Positions 34,182 to 45,544 of a stretch of DNA of 64,000 nucleotides are shown here, piece after piece. A program made the position numbers and the translations under genes. Source of the stretch: Cryptomeria japonica. Its lineage: Eukaryota > Streptophyta > Pinopsida > Cupressales > Cupressaceae. The stretch covers positions 374,371,392-374,435,391 of the forward strand of contig NC_081415.1 of the NCBI RefSeq assembly GCF_030272615.1, read 5' to 3'. The notes beneath the pieces were generated by a model that was not told where the DNA came from, did no database searches, and saw only the letters and a program-made list of their open reading frames with translations. Every line of letters starts with the position of its first letter. The first letter of the stretch is position 1.

Positions 34182-34583
34182 TCACCAGATTGATGCATCC
34201 ATGCATCTCTTAGTCTCTGCCAGAGGGGTGGTGACTCCCAATTGATCTCTGAGATATTCAAAAGTATCTTTAGGCAATGGTTTTGTTAGAATATCTACAA
34301 TATGTTCCTTGTCTTTTGATAATGAAAATCCATCAGTTTTCTCAATGTAGACTTCTTCTTCAAGATTGCCATTCAGAAATGCACATTTAACATCCATGTG
34401 ATATACCTTGTACTTCTTGTCTACAACATAGGCAAGAAATAGTCTTACTGCTTCAATCCTAGCAACCAGAGTATAAGTTTCATCATAATCAACTCCTTCT
34501 TCTTGTGAATATCCTTTGCAAACCAATCTAGCCTTGTTTCTTATAACTTGGCCTTCCTCATTTAATTTATTCCTAAAAACCAT
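34182..34583 (-). pseudogene. Reverse transcriptase start fused to RNase H end (element C)
   Basis: The 133-aa open frame begins in Copia RT ([20 protein letters not shown], then [20 protein letters not shown]). Just after the GFSLSKDKE segment it jumps in frame to the RNase H C-terminal tail, EHIVDILTKPLPKDTFEYL. The polymerase active site, thumb and most of RNase H are missing. This is an internal deletion whose junction happens to keep the frame; no function is expected. Copia family membership is clear. Confidence 0.82.
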
Positions 34584-35060
34584 TTGGTTTAAATAACATT
34601 TTTATCTTTAGGCCTAGGAACCAATTCCCATGTTTCATTGTTTTCTATCTGATTCAATTCTTCTTCCATAGCTCTCATCCAATTCTCATCTTTACTTGCT
34701 TCAATAAAAGATTTTGGTTCAATTTGAGAAATTAAACATACCTCTTCAACAACTAACCTTCATCTTATCATCACACCTTTCCTTTTGTCTCCAATGATCT
34801 GATCTTCAAAATGATTCATCTTTACATACCTGGGAGTATTAGGATTATTTTGACTTTTTGATTCTTTCTGTTCATCAATCGTCACTATGGATTTTTTTGA
34901 TGTTACCGGAGGAACTCGATCAATGCTCTGAACTAATTCTTGCACAACCGGTTTTGATCTGACAATGTTTATTATGTTGAAGGTTTGAAGCATAATCTTT
35001 TGAGTGTAGGTTAGATGGTGGATAGAGGATTTCATTTACAATTCTAAGATGGAAAATGCA
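34584..35060 (-). pseudogene. Integrase C-terminal to RT linker of element C
   Basis: A broken minus-strand frame upstream of RT. 35035-34760 contains a Lys/Ser/Gln-rich stretch ending near GDKRKGVMIR. It is followed by a decayed pre-RT region (ENNETWELVPRP-like) running into the RT piece. It matches the variable region after Copia integrases. Confidence 0.6.
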
Positions 35061-35079
35061 AGATTATCAATAGATTTTG

Positions 35080-36030
35080 TTTGGAATTTCCTCTAGAACT
35101 CAGACCAAAGGAAACATCTTTCATTTGAACTCTAGTGAGAAGGTTTTCTTGATTGATCAAATTGATGAAAGTTGACTTTGGCATAAGAGGATGTGTAATG
35201 TAAATTTTGATTGCATAGTGAAGATCAATTCAACCTAGGCTGTCAGAGATTTGCCTAAGATTATCAAGCCTCATAATTCGATATGTAGAGAATGTCAAAT
35301 GGGTAAGCAAGTTAGAATTTCTTTCAAAAGCATACATGATAGATATAATGAAATTCTTGATCTTATTCATATTGATCTATGTGGACCAACAAGGACTACA
35401 AATTTTCAAGGTGATAGATACTTTATGCTGCTTATTGATGATTTTTCTAGAATGATGTGGGTTGCATTTTTGAAAGAAAAATCAGAATCTCTTGAGAAAT
35501 TAAAAATTTTCAAAGCTATGGTTGAGACAGAAACAAGATTGAAGATAAAATGCTTAAGATCATATCAAGGCAGTGAGTTTACATCTGGTGAGTTCAACAA
35601 CTTTTGTGAGAAGCATGAAATCATAAGACAATTTTCTGCACCTAGAACTCCACAGCAAAATGGAATAGTGGAAAGGAAGAACAAAACAATCTTAGATGCT
35701 GCAAGATCAATGATGATGCAAACCAAATTGTCTGATATCTATTGAAGAGAAACTGTCAATACTGCAGTATACACTTTCGACAGAGTACACATAAAAGGTG
35801 ATATGAGTAAGACTCCTTATGAATTATGGTTCGGTCATACTCCTATTGTCAGATATTGCAGAATTTTTGGAGGTAAATGCTATATTAGAAAAGATGATGC
35901 ATTAGGGAAATTTGATCCTAGATGTGATGAAGGAATATTTTGGGTTATTCTACTAAGAGTAAACCATATAGATGTTATAACAAAAGATTGAATAGGATAA
36001 TGGAAAGCATAAATGTCAAAGTGGATGAGA
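35080..36030 (+). pseudogene. Copia integrase segment, inverted within element C
   Basis: The plus strand, opposite to the rest of element C, encodes a GAG-pre-integrase piece (CRECQMGKQ near 35290) and an integrase core: HIDLCGPTRTTNFQGDRYF with the first catalytic Asp, then LRSYQGSEFTSGEF, where the expected second Asp (D-Q-G) is Tyr. APRTPQQNGIVERKNK carries the catalytic Glu. The downstream YELWFGHTP and CYIRKDD segments are also present. One stop lies at about 35744. At 36033 it joins the residual LTR. The opposite strand implies a local inversion or a rearranged insertion. Confidence 0.82.
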
Positions 36031-36032
36031 AA

Positions 36033-36232
36033 GCTAATAACCATCTTGAATAACCATCCAAAACCAAAACAACCAATCTGATCATACCGGATCAGAATCA
36101 CTAATAATTAAGTCCAACCGGAATAGGAACCAACCAAGATAGTGGTAACCAACCAGGACAGAACCATATCCAACTAGAGCACATTTTTGACATCAATGAG
36201 AACACAAAAACAATTTCAGCATATTGCCAATA
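36033..36232 (-). repeat. Residual 5' LTR of element C (about 200 bp)
   Basis: It matches the right end of the complete LTR (33727-33927), including CCGGATCAGAATCACTAATA and AACCATATCCAAC. It is cut at 36033, where the inverted integrase piece begins. Most of the 5' LTR, the primer site, gag and protease are gone. Confidence 0.82.
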
Positions 36233-36237
36233 AAATG

Positions 36238-37704
36238 TCCTTGTTTATTTTGCATACACTTGAAAGACATGGCAGACACAATACTTGTTTAAAATGTTTG
36301 ATTGATTCTTTGATGAATGAAGACAAGCACAAATCCTAAGGTTGGCCAGGAAAATAGTTGTTAGATCTCACTTGGTTTCCCAACTACACTTATTTAGAGC
36401 AGATAGTTAGATGCTTGACCCCACTAGCTCCCCTCCATGACACTCATTTCTCCAGGGAAGCCAAGCACCAGTCCCCACGAAAACTCCCCATGGAAAACTT
36501 TGTATCTCTACTAATAACCATAAGAATGTGAGACGACATTAGAGGTCCGACCTTCTGTACCAACAACTAGAAGGTTTTTGGTTTCTAACACAAAAAGGTG
36601 TCTATTAAGGGCATCTATTCGGGTGGCTATAATCAAAAGCGTGTTAGACTTTGTTAAATAGAAGACCTCCTAGCCTATAAAGGTTGTGCTCTATAGGGTT
36701 TATGGGGAGTCATAACGTCATTATAGAAACATGTAACACCAATTGCTTGTAACTTTCATCACAAACACTTTTATTTATAGTGGCTTAGAAGGGGTTGGCT
36801 TTAGCCTATTACCACTTGAGTCATTCCCTCTCACTTGGCCTTATGGGCTACTTGGGAGGCAGGCCCTTTAAAAGGTAATACAAAAAGAGCCTATTGCTTA
36901 AGACACAAAAGACACTTGTTAATTTTAGAGCGCCAATTGAAGTGTTTTGCTAGACTAAAGAAGACAAAGCAAGAAATTTCAAAATAAAATCTTTGCCAAA
37001 GGTCCTGCACCAAACTTGTTCATAGTTTTGAAATAATACCCCTCCTGCAAGCACACAAGTTAGGTAAATTATTTAGAAATCCCAAAAGACTTTGTGAAAT
37101 AGGGGCCTTCGACAAGACGTTTTTCTCCTTTTCAAACAACTGCACCACTTTGTTAGTGTGATCAAGAGGTTAGCTCAAAAAATCCAAATCTGAAAAACCC
37201 TAAATGAAAGCAAAAATAAAATCTGAAAAAACAAAGATGCAACTATACTAGACGTAGACACAATAATAGAACACAAATGCCAAAAGACTTAACAGAGTCG
37301 CAATTCCCAGATCTAAAACCTGCAAAATCAACAAACAACCTGCACAGATGTAGTTTATAGGCAAAAATGTGTTTTAATTGACACAAACATGATTTCAGAA
37401 GAACCAATCTTGCAAAATAGAAAATCAACCCTGCACAACAGAAACATAGCCAAATAGAATGCATACGCAAAAGTAAATAAAAAACACAGTTAGATCTAAC
37501 AGAGATGCGACTTTAGGATAACAAATCTACAAAACGACAACAAAATTAGAAACGTGGAAATATTCATCACCGATGCCAGATGAAATTTGATACGTTATTT
37601 TATTTGTCACAGACACAAAAAAATGCAGAATCGTCATAGTGTCGAACCTGCAACTTTTAAAAATGCAAATTTTGAAAACAAGATGTCAAAATAAAAAGGG
37701 ACAA
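36238..37704 (-). other. Leader region of element G, outer part
   Basis: About 1.5 kb between the primer site and element C without a convincing ORF. Degenerate ACACAGACG(C/T)-type motifs are scattered near 37245-37560, related to those near 32264 and, reversed, to 4005-4262. Confidence 0.5.
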
Positions 37705-37724
37705 GTGTCCTACCGGGTGTGCCA
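37705..37724 (-). promoter_or_regulatory. Primer binding site of element G
   Basis: On the minus strand, three bases after the LTR end (TATACA), the sequence reads TGGCACACCCGGTAGGACA. It starts with TGG as a tRNA-complementary primer site should, and resembles the TGGCACGCCCGGTGGGAC type seen in plant gypsy elements. The exact tRNA is not determined. Confidence 0.65.
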
Positions 37725-37727
37725 AAA

Positions 37728-38485
37728 TGTATATGGTGAAAAGTGATGATGATAAACTATTGTAAAACCATAAAGATCCAACCACAAACAATCTAAGTCC
37801 TATAATGAAGCATTCACCAATACCAATAGAGATACCTAAGATCATGTAAATCAACAAAATAAAGCAATATTACCATTCATATGTCAAGTAGGGTTTCAAT
37901 CTCCATTGTCTCCTATCTCCATTAATCTTGTTTGATAAATTTGCTCTCAAATTTTATGTGTACACAAGAGCTCAACAAAGAACGAAAATGTGGTTGATAG
38001 CTTGATCACAAGAAGGCTTAATTATGTCATTAAGGTTGATAATGAAAGAAGCATCCTCTTATATAGAGAACACTATTAGAAATGAAGGTTTGAGATTAAG
38101 AGGTGTAAAGATAAATGGTCGACTAGGATTAAAGGGTAGGTAGAGGAAACAATTAAATGATAAAGGGGTAAGTAAGAGAAGAATTAAGAGATGAATGACA
38201 TGTGTCATGGGTAGAAAAGGCTAATGAATTAATTAAATAGATAAATATTTATTTAATTAATAGAGGAAGTGAGATCAATTAAATAAATAAAATATTTATT
38301 TAATTTAGGAAAAGGACAATTTAAATAAATAAAAGCATTTATTTAAATGAGGAAAGGCTTAGAAGAGGATTAATGAATTAATTAAATAAATTATAATTTA
38401 TTTAATTAATAGAAGACTTAGGATAAAATAATTAAATAAATAAAATTATTTATTTGATTAGACAAGACAATTTTAGGTGTCTGCA
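37728..38485 (-). repeat. 5' LTR of element G (758 bp)
   Basis: On the plus strand it runs from TGTATATGG to GGTGTCTGCA. It matches 2935-3508 for most of its length. It contains five AT-rich palindromes (38226-38459); the partner has three. The base stretch to the right (GGTGG) is the putative target duplication, but its mate was lost with the truncated 3' LTR. Confidence 0.82.
38226..38459. repeat. Five AT-rich palindromes inside the 5' LTR of G
   Basis: Inverted repeats of AATTAAATAAATA / TATTTATTTAATT type lie near 38226-38261, 38276-38306, 38318-38348, 38373-38408 and 38429-38459. They are separated by 10 to 25 bp that include GGAAGTGAGATC, GGAAAAGGAC and AGGAAAGGCTTAG. They lie near the LTR start in element orientation. 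Confidence 0.75.
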
Positions 38486-40660
38486 GGTGGCCTACATCTC
38501 CTTAGCTACTTTTCTAGATTAGCCATCTTTTCCAGTTTGACTACCAAATTTTTTACCTTTGAGTCCCTTTATTCCATCTATACTTTATATTTATCCCTAA
38601 TTGTTTCTTTTTCTCTTTTTCATTATTGTTTATACCAATTAATTTTTTATTGTGTATGCCATAGACAACATCCAAGGGTTAATGTTGTAATGACAGGGAT
38701 GCCATAGGAACATTTGTTTCCTTAGTAGGAAGTGGTTCATTCTTTTGTAACTCTACTAGAGCTATATTTTCTAGCTAATCTAACCTTACTCCTTGTTGAT
38801 AGAGTATGAATTGTATCTCTAGCTTCTTAAATTTCTATTGCAATCCAATTTATCTTTCCTTGTAACCCTTCAACTGCTCTTATAAGCCCTTAATTTTATA
38901 AAGAGTTGATTGTTGTCCTCGTCTTCTCCCTTAAGATCATTCTTTGGTCCAATGAAAATGTCAAGTTGAACATCTATATCATGTCCATCATTATAATTAG
39001 ATCTAATTGTAGAGATTATCTCCTTCTACTCTGAACTTTGAGCTATGTAAGTATCATCATCATTTGTTTCACACTCTGAGCTATGTTGCATATGAACCCT
39101 TTGTGTATCCTCGTCTATGGTTTTTCTTTTTACATTTTCTCATCCTTAGTTTTATTTATTCAATTTCTAAACATATAATCTCTTTCAAAATCAGTTTTAT
39201 CAACATTAAAAATATTCTTCTATTTCTGAGGATTTTTCTCTCCTAAAATTCCTTATTCCTTGAAGCAATGTGAATGCCTCTCTTACTACTTCTGCACTTT
39301 GATCTTTTCCTTTTTATGTTTATACCTTGAAGTTTTCTTTTCAATCATAGGCTTCTTCCTAGTTTCCCTTGTTCTTATGCTGCTTAGGTTCTTCTCTAGG
39401 TGTTTGTTTCCTAGACTCCTTAGGTTTTTGCATCTTGAATTTCTCCCTAAGCCTATGTTTATTAGACTTATCTTTATTGTTTCTTATGCTTCTTTCTAGC
39501 TGAAGAGGGAGAAGCAGGCTCTCTTCTTTTTCTAGTTTTTGGTGGAGATGGAGGAATAGGACTTTCAAGTGCAAATGTTGCAAGTTTTTTCTTAGATGTT
39601 ATGAGCAAACCTTGTCACAAGTTCTCACTTTGTTGGGCAAAATTTTTGTAAACTAGAAAGTTCATAAAATTGTGGTTTTAACCATAGTACATAAGATTCT
39701 CTCCTAATTATAAGGGAAGGCTCCCCCTTTTCTTACTACTCTTCTCTACCTATAACAAAACTCTAACTATGAATCCTAACATATTCTCTCTTTTTAAAAG
39801 TAGATGATATTCTTTTCTCTATTTTTTAGAAAATAAGTTACAATTAGAGCAGTAATGATATAGACAACTTCAAAGTTACTATGGAATAACTTAAATTACA
39901 ATAATGAAAAATGTGAGTATCAAGAAGAAAATTTTCCATGAAAGCACAAAGTCTCCCATTGCTTTCTTGAGATAAGAAAATAGCACTTGAGCTTAAAGTC
40001 TCCAAAACACTATAATCATATCAACCTTTAATTAATAACTTCTGCCACCCAAAATAAACTTTCCAGGATAACAAGACAAAACACAAAGTCTTTGAATTCA
40101 TACCTATTTACAGCTTTATAAATTTTCACTTAAGATAACAAAGTAAAGCCCAAAGTCTTTAAATGGTTATATATGTACTAATTCTACCTTACAAATTTTG
40201 AAATGTAACACAGAGTTTACAAAAAAAGATTTGTTCTACTATTTAATGATACTTTCCACAATGCTTTTACTCAACCAAAACAAGATTTTACAACAATAAT
40301 GACATAAGAACACTCTCACCATAAACCAAAATGACTCCAACACAAATTGTGAAATCCAAAGATATTCTCTTATTTGATCAAATTTGCAAAATAACAATAT
40401 AAACTCAAAGTTTCACTTCGGAAGAGTTTCGTTGCATAAGATTAAAGATAAAAATTACAATGAGAACCCTCATAATTATAGTGGAGGGACAAAGAGCTAA
40501 TCTAGGAAAGCTACAACAAACTATGACTAAGTAAAAAATGAGTCCTACTTGACTTAGAACATGTAAATATTCTAGATGCAAAAACATAAATACAAAATGA
40601 CACTTGAAGTGTCAGATACTGACTACAAAAATGCACCTACAAATTCATAAATGTAAAACT
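38486..40660 (-). pseudogene. Probable C-terminal continuation of the unknown ORF (basic region)
   Basis: The minus strand has scattered open pieces, the best at 39583-39359, which are Lys/Arg/Glu-rich (RKRREP and KKHKKQ-type runs in one frame). Another near 38990-38880 reads DIDVQLDIFIGPKNDLKGED. No motif is recognised, and much of 39600-40650 shows no clear frame. I place it with the ORF to its right only by strand and adjacency. Confidence 0.35.
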
Positions 40661-40661
40661 A

Positions 40662-43600
40662 CTAAGTGTCACTAGACACTCCATTATGATCTTGTTTTAT
40701 TAATTCCTCATATTTCTGAAGGGCAATTATCATTTGTTCTTTATTAGGTCCCTGAGTATGACTCGTGACAACTTTGACTCGAGTGATAGAATCTCCAAAG
40801 CCAACATAACATCTTTTATGCTTCTTCAGAAGGGAAGCCAAGTTGTCTAGATTAACATGAATATCTATCAATTTATCAATTGAAGATATAGAGAAAATTT
40901 CTTTATCAACCTCTTCTCCAATGAGAAAGATGCATTATTTGATGATAACATCTTCACGAAGAGCCTTCTATTTCTCATCAAGGAATGTACAAGGAAGTTC
41001 TCATATGTTTTCATTTATTTCCTTCCCTTTATCATTACATTCTTTTTGTGCCTTTCACATATCCTTGATGAGTATTTTTAGAGTGTTGATATGATGATAT
41101 AATACTTCCCTTTGTTCAACATACATGTCCCTTGAAGAGAGCACTCCATTATCAATCTGAACATCCAATTAAAAATCTTCTAACTTCAACCATGTGTCAA
41201 AGTCTTTCTCTTGTGTCTCTAATTCCTATGAGAGTAGATCCAATGTTTTATCTACCTCAGACTTAACACCCTCTAAATTATTAATCAAAGTAACTACATA
41301 GCATAGAAGATGTGTTCCTTGACTCAACATTTTGTCCATCCATTCACCCACTGATCTCCCTCATGAGGTAACATGATCAACTTGTTTAATGAATCACTTA
41401 TCAAATGATAAAGTAACTGGATCAATTACCTCTTAAGACTTTTTTTTATCTTAATCAATATAGAGGTGAGTTGTTCCACTTTTTTCTTAAGTTTATCCTT
41501 CTTTACCATTTATTCATTATACCTCACCACAAGATTATAAAAATATTTCTAAGCATCCTCCACGGTTCTCTCATGAGTTTTCTTTCCTAATTCAATTCTA
41601 TTAATGACATAATCTATAGGTTAAATCTTGTCAATATCTATGTTTGGAGGAGGTATTGCAAGTTCAACATACTTATCCTTTGATTTATCCACTTTAACCC
41701 TGGACAAAGTCTTATCCTTTTTTGTAATCTTGGGCTTGACAAGAACCATCTGGCAGAAGTCAAAGTGATCTGGGGAGATGGCTTGCTTCTTCCTCTTAGG
41801 AGTAATAGAGACTAATTAGGGTGGTAAAGGTGTGTCATCTTCAACTTCTGTGACCAATACTTGAGATGAAAGTTCTCAATTTTGTACATTTGTAGTCACA
41901 ATGGGAGGAGTAGAAGTCACAATTGTAGGTGGGTTCTCTATGACTAAAAAATTTGGGTCAAATTTCAGCCTTTGACATAAATTTATCAAAATTTTCTAAC
42001 ATTGAAGAAGACACTTCAGACAAATTTGGGAGAAACACATTTTCAATATTGTCCTATGGAGTGTCTAAAGCTGACTCAATAGTTATTGTGGAAGGAATAG
42101 TATGTATTACTACACCAGGAGCATCAGATGTATAGGAAATAGTGAAACCAAAAGGAACAGGATTAGAAATAGGAACTTGAGGAGGAACACAACCTGGAGT
42201 ATCATGGGATGTATGAGGAATAGATTCTTATATCCTTTCGGAATGGGAAGTACTTGGAATTTCAAATAATCCTTCCTCATCAAAATCCTCCTCCTCTTCT
42301 TCTTCTAGTTCTTCTTATTGTATATCATCTTCAAGAAATTCTTCCTTAGCTTCTTCTTCTATCCGAGTATCTTGAGATATTGATGCCCCTTGACTCCTAT
42401 CTTTTCCTTTACCTATAGTGAATTTGGGAGTCTTTAGGGTCGTTGAATCCTGCGTGTTCTTAGTCCTCAATCCAGAAGTCTTTCTCACTGGTCCTGCAGT
42501 ATCATCTTCTGATCTAGTCTAGAATGGGTTCAATTGAAGTCATTTTCATATTAACCAAACATTAGTATTGGGAAGAATATTCTAGAACTCGGCCCTTATT
42601 GAAGTCATTTCCTTTTGCGACCACTGGATGAGAGGGAGTGGTGAATATACAATCTTATTCTTTTCCTACACTAGTTCCAGAATGTTTCCATCATCTTTGA
42701 GATCCTCATGAATAACAACAAGATTTAGGTTCTCAATTTTCTCAAAAGTGAGACAACAATAATCAAACTTTTTGATATCTTCCTCTATTCTACAGTCTAT
42801 CCAGATATCTTCTAAAAGGTGAACTTGAGTATAGATTTTTCGTTAACTTTTTCTTCATGACCTTGTAGTCAAAAAATTTCCTAGCCTTGAAGAGATTCAT
42901 TGTAACCCTTCTCATTTTCTCATCTGTGGCCCTAGCCTTGTAAACGGAATTAATTGAATATCTCCCAATGGTGAGAGAATTTGAACCCAGACTTTTTTGG
43001 ACCTAACTGATGTTCATGTATCACCACCATCTGACGAGCCAAATCCATAAGTACAATTTTGTCTAATGGGTATCTAGGGAGCATGAAAGGCTCATCATCA
43101 TAACATCCCACTCTGAGGTAGGTGAAAGTGGGGAGTTGTACAAACATACACCCATACAAATTCACTATATTCCAAGCTTCATCTGATACCCTCTTCTTCT
43201 GGAGATGCTTATCAAACATGCACATGTAGTGAGAGAAGAAAGCATCATTCACTCTCCTAAAATAGTGTAAACTAATCTTTAGAGTCAACTGAGAGTAATA
43301 TTGATATATTTGAATCTATCTCCTATCCCCTATTGTAGCTAACCCTGGAAAGTACCTCATTGAGGTTGTTGTATACACTAGATATGAAGTCATATAAAAA
43401 TTCAAAGTAGTTGGTACCTTGGTAAGTAGCTCAGACAAAGCATCACTTATCTGTTTACCCCAATAAATCCTTTCCTTATTTTTCTAGATGATATGGATGT
43501 ACTGATACATCCATTCATGATATGTACCTGAAATAGGAATCCCTTTCATCCTACTAGGAAGAGTGATCAAATCATTTAACTCTTCAATGGAATCACTTTG

Positions 43601-44103
43601 ATGAATTCGATTAGGCCATCTTGCAATAGTGGGTCTTGAAGACTTCAACCAATTATCATTGATATTCCTCCCACACTTGTCTTGATTATTGTCATAATAT
43701 GTCTAAGTTGATTGTATGCCAATATTGGCATATTGATCAAATTTAGAGCATTTGAAAATTGTGTCAAAGAAGTCCTCATCCAATTTTATGAGATTTTCCT
43801 TTCCCTTTGCATCCTTGACAGACCTATTTATTGGGTCAAACCCGCTAACACAAATTCAAGGTTCTGCGCTCACATTGTAAAAGATGCAACTAAGTGAATT
43901 TCATTGTTAATAGTTGCCTCCATCTTATAATATTTAGGTGGTTCTTTAACTCTCTTAAGAAACTCTTCAAGATCCACATTACCGATTTCTATGCCTCTAA
44001 TGTTGTCAATATTAGATGACATAGAAGAAGAAGAAGGGAAGACCGGATGAGGATCCTTCTTTTTAAACTTCATGACCCCCTTTCTTGGAGATGTCTTTGT
44101 CAT
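40662..44103 (-). pseudogene. Decayed long ORF of unknown function
   Basis: It starts at 44103 (MTKTSPRKGVMKFKKKD), basic at first, then DNIRGIEIGNVDLEEFLKRV. The best conserved-looking stretch (about 43690-42950) contains HEWMYQYIHII, MRYFPGLATIGDRRQIQIYQ, LHYFRRVNDAFFSHYMCMFD and VGCYDDEPFMLPRYPLDKIV. A strongly acidic run (DDIQ, then EELEEEEEEDFDEE, about 42350-42270) and a Ser/Thr/Pro-rich linker follow. The tail is coiled-coil-like, ending LDNLASLLKKHKRCYVGFG (40871-40662). Globular head, acidic linker and coiled-coil tail resemble ORF2 of elements A and B in layout, but I cannot show homology by eye. No enzymatic motif is seen. Confidence 0.55.
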
Positions 44104-44223
44104 TTGACTATGATTGTAACTGCAACATTTGAAAGAGAAATCATCACCATGCTTAGTTTTCCAAAGTCACTTTAATAGGGTTTTAAAAAAACCTAATTAA
44201 TTGGTAGTACAATATTTCCTTTG

Positions 44224-45298
44224 GGTGTAAATTGGGTTTGTAACCCCAATTTACATATGTGTGCACTTTGTGCAAATTAGGTTTACAAACCCGATTTACC
44301 CCTAAAATAGGTGTGGTTCAATAATTGAATTTCATACTTATAAGTCTGATTTTGCATTTGGGAAAAGATGGTAAATCACAATGGTGCAAATCGGGTTTGT
44401 AATTCTGATCTACACTTGGGAGGTTTACACAAAAAGTGGTGTAGATATGGCTTACAAACCCAATTTGCACCACATAGGAAACAACAATGAAATTATCCAT
44501 GTTTGGTGCATATCAGGGTTGTAACCCCAATATCCATCTCAAAGGAGAGAGTTGGTGTAGATCGGGGTTACAACCCCGATATACACCTCTATTTAGCACC
44601 ATTTTGATTGAGTGTCGATGTTGGTGTAAGGCGGGGTTATGACCTCAACTTACACCCAAAGAGAAGGAATTGGTGTAAGTCAAGGTTGTAATTCCACCTT
44701 ACACAATAATGGAAAGACTTATATTTTTAGAACATGGTAGGGACATAGTCTAAACATATACCAATTGTTGGGATTTGGTGTATGTTAGGACTATCTCACT
44801 GACATCCACCAAACTGGAGGATTTGGTTTGAGTGTATTCAGTATATGTCAGGACCACAACCCTACCATACACTACATAAATATAACTTGGTGTATGATGG
44901 GATTGTAATCCTAACATCCACCAAAAGAGATGATTCAAATCAAAAATATTTTTTGGGAAAGGAAAGCCCAAACAATCGGGTTAGAGAGGAACATAAACCC
45001 TAAAACAAAACAAGAAAGAAAGGGATAAATACATCCCAAAAAAGGGAAGATTGTAAATCGACTTCAACTCCTAGATCTCGTGTAGCTTGACAATGCTTTA
45101 GGTGCTTAGAAAAAATATGAAATTAAAAATGACTAAAAAGAAATACAAAGAAGATTTACAGGGAAGAAGAAACTGAATTGGTTTCAAAGACAAACAATAA
45201 ATGCGCTTCAAATGTGTGAAATAAATGGTGTGTTTCAGGGTTGTAAACCCAAAATACACCATTATGTGTATTTTAGGTTTACAACCCTGAATTATACC
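44224..45298. repeat. Array of thirteen 34-nt imperfect palindromes
   Basis: Units start at 44224, 44269, 44383, 44438, 44505, 44554, 44623, 44672, 44777, 44840, 44889, 45227 and 45265, each 34 nt. The consensus is arm GGTGTANATCGGGG, centre TTNTAA (or TTACAA), arm CCCCGATNTACACC. Unit 44554-44587 pairs at 15 of 17 positions. Distances between unit starts are irregular (38 to 338 bp), and the sequence between units is mostly unrelated. Stem bases change in pairs between units. The array lies directly upstream of the ORF that starts at 44103, so it would be in that ORF's 5' leader if transcribed. A longer relative with GGTGCA...TGCACC ends lies at 45304-45355. Confidence 0.85.
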
Positions 45299-45544
45299 TT
45301 TAGGGTGCATTTCCATAGTTAAGTGCAACATGGAATTATAAGTTCGATTTGCACCAAAAAGACCTAGACTAGTGTAGTATCAGAGTTTAACTTTGACATT
45401 GCACCATTTTGGAAAAACTTAAGAAAGACAACTTTAAATAAATTTTTTGAATTAAAAACTTAACTAGGATCAGTAGGCAACCACAAAAAAACCCCAGTAA
45501 GACCAAAGAAGAAAAAATTTACTTCAAAAAATGAACTTAGAGAG

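Larger units (their letters stand above)
32688..36232 (-). mobile_element. Element C: rearranged Copia-type LTR element
   Basis: The outer ends are TGTTAGAATC and ATTGCCAATA (terminal CA mutated to TA), with a perfect TSD AAATG (32683-32687 and 36233-36237). The left LTR (32688-33927) is complete. At the right only about 200 bp of the LTR start remain. Inside are an RT remnant fused in frame to the end of RNase H (minus strand) and an integrase segment in the opposite orientation. The element thus suffered internal deletions and an inversion. It lies in the leader of G. Confidence 0.85.
2935..38485 (-). mobile_element. Element G: Ty3/gypsy LTR retrotransposon, Tat-like, heavily nested
   Basis: This is a minus-strand element read from right to left: 5' LTR (38485-37728), primer site, leader, gag, protease, RT, RNase H, a second plant-type RNase H, integrase, a long 3' region with an opposite-strand PMD pseudogene, polypurine tract, and truncated 3' LTR (3508-2935). 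The order protease-RT-RNase H-integrase is that of Ty3/gypsy. The second RNase H (DGS near 19940) is typical of the plant Tat lineage. Three Copia-type insertions with TSDs (8797-18789, 23278-29262, 32688-36232) account for about 19.5 kb, leaving about 16 kb of original sequence. Multiple stops and frameshifts make it inactive. The left target site cannot be checked because that LTR is truncated. Confidence 0.85.

Noticed and set aside
37705-38485. A solo LTR unrelated to the coding regions to its left
   Set aside because: A primer-like site faces the internal region, gag to integrase run in the right direction, and a matching LTR with a polypurine tract lies at 2935-3524.
44224-45298. CRISPR-like array
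   Set aside because: The units are palindromes with variable sequence and irregular spacers (38 to 338 bp between starts), there is no cas gene, and the context is plant retroelements.
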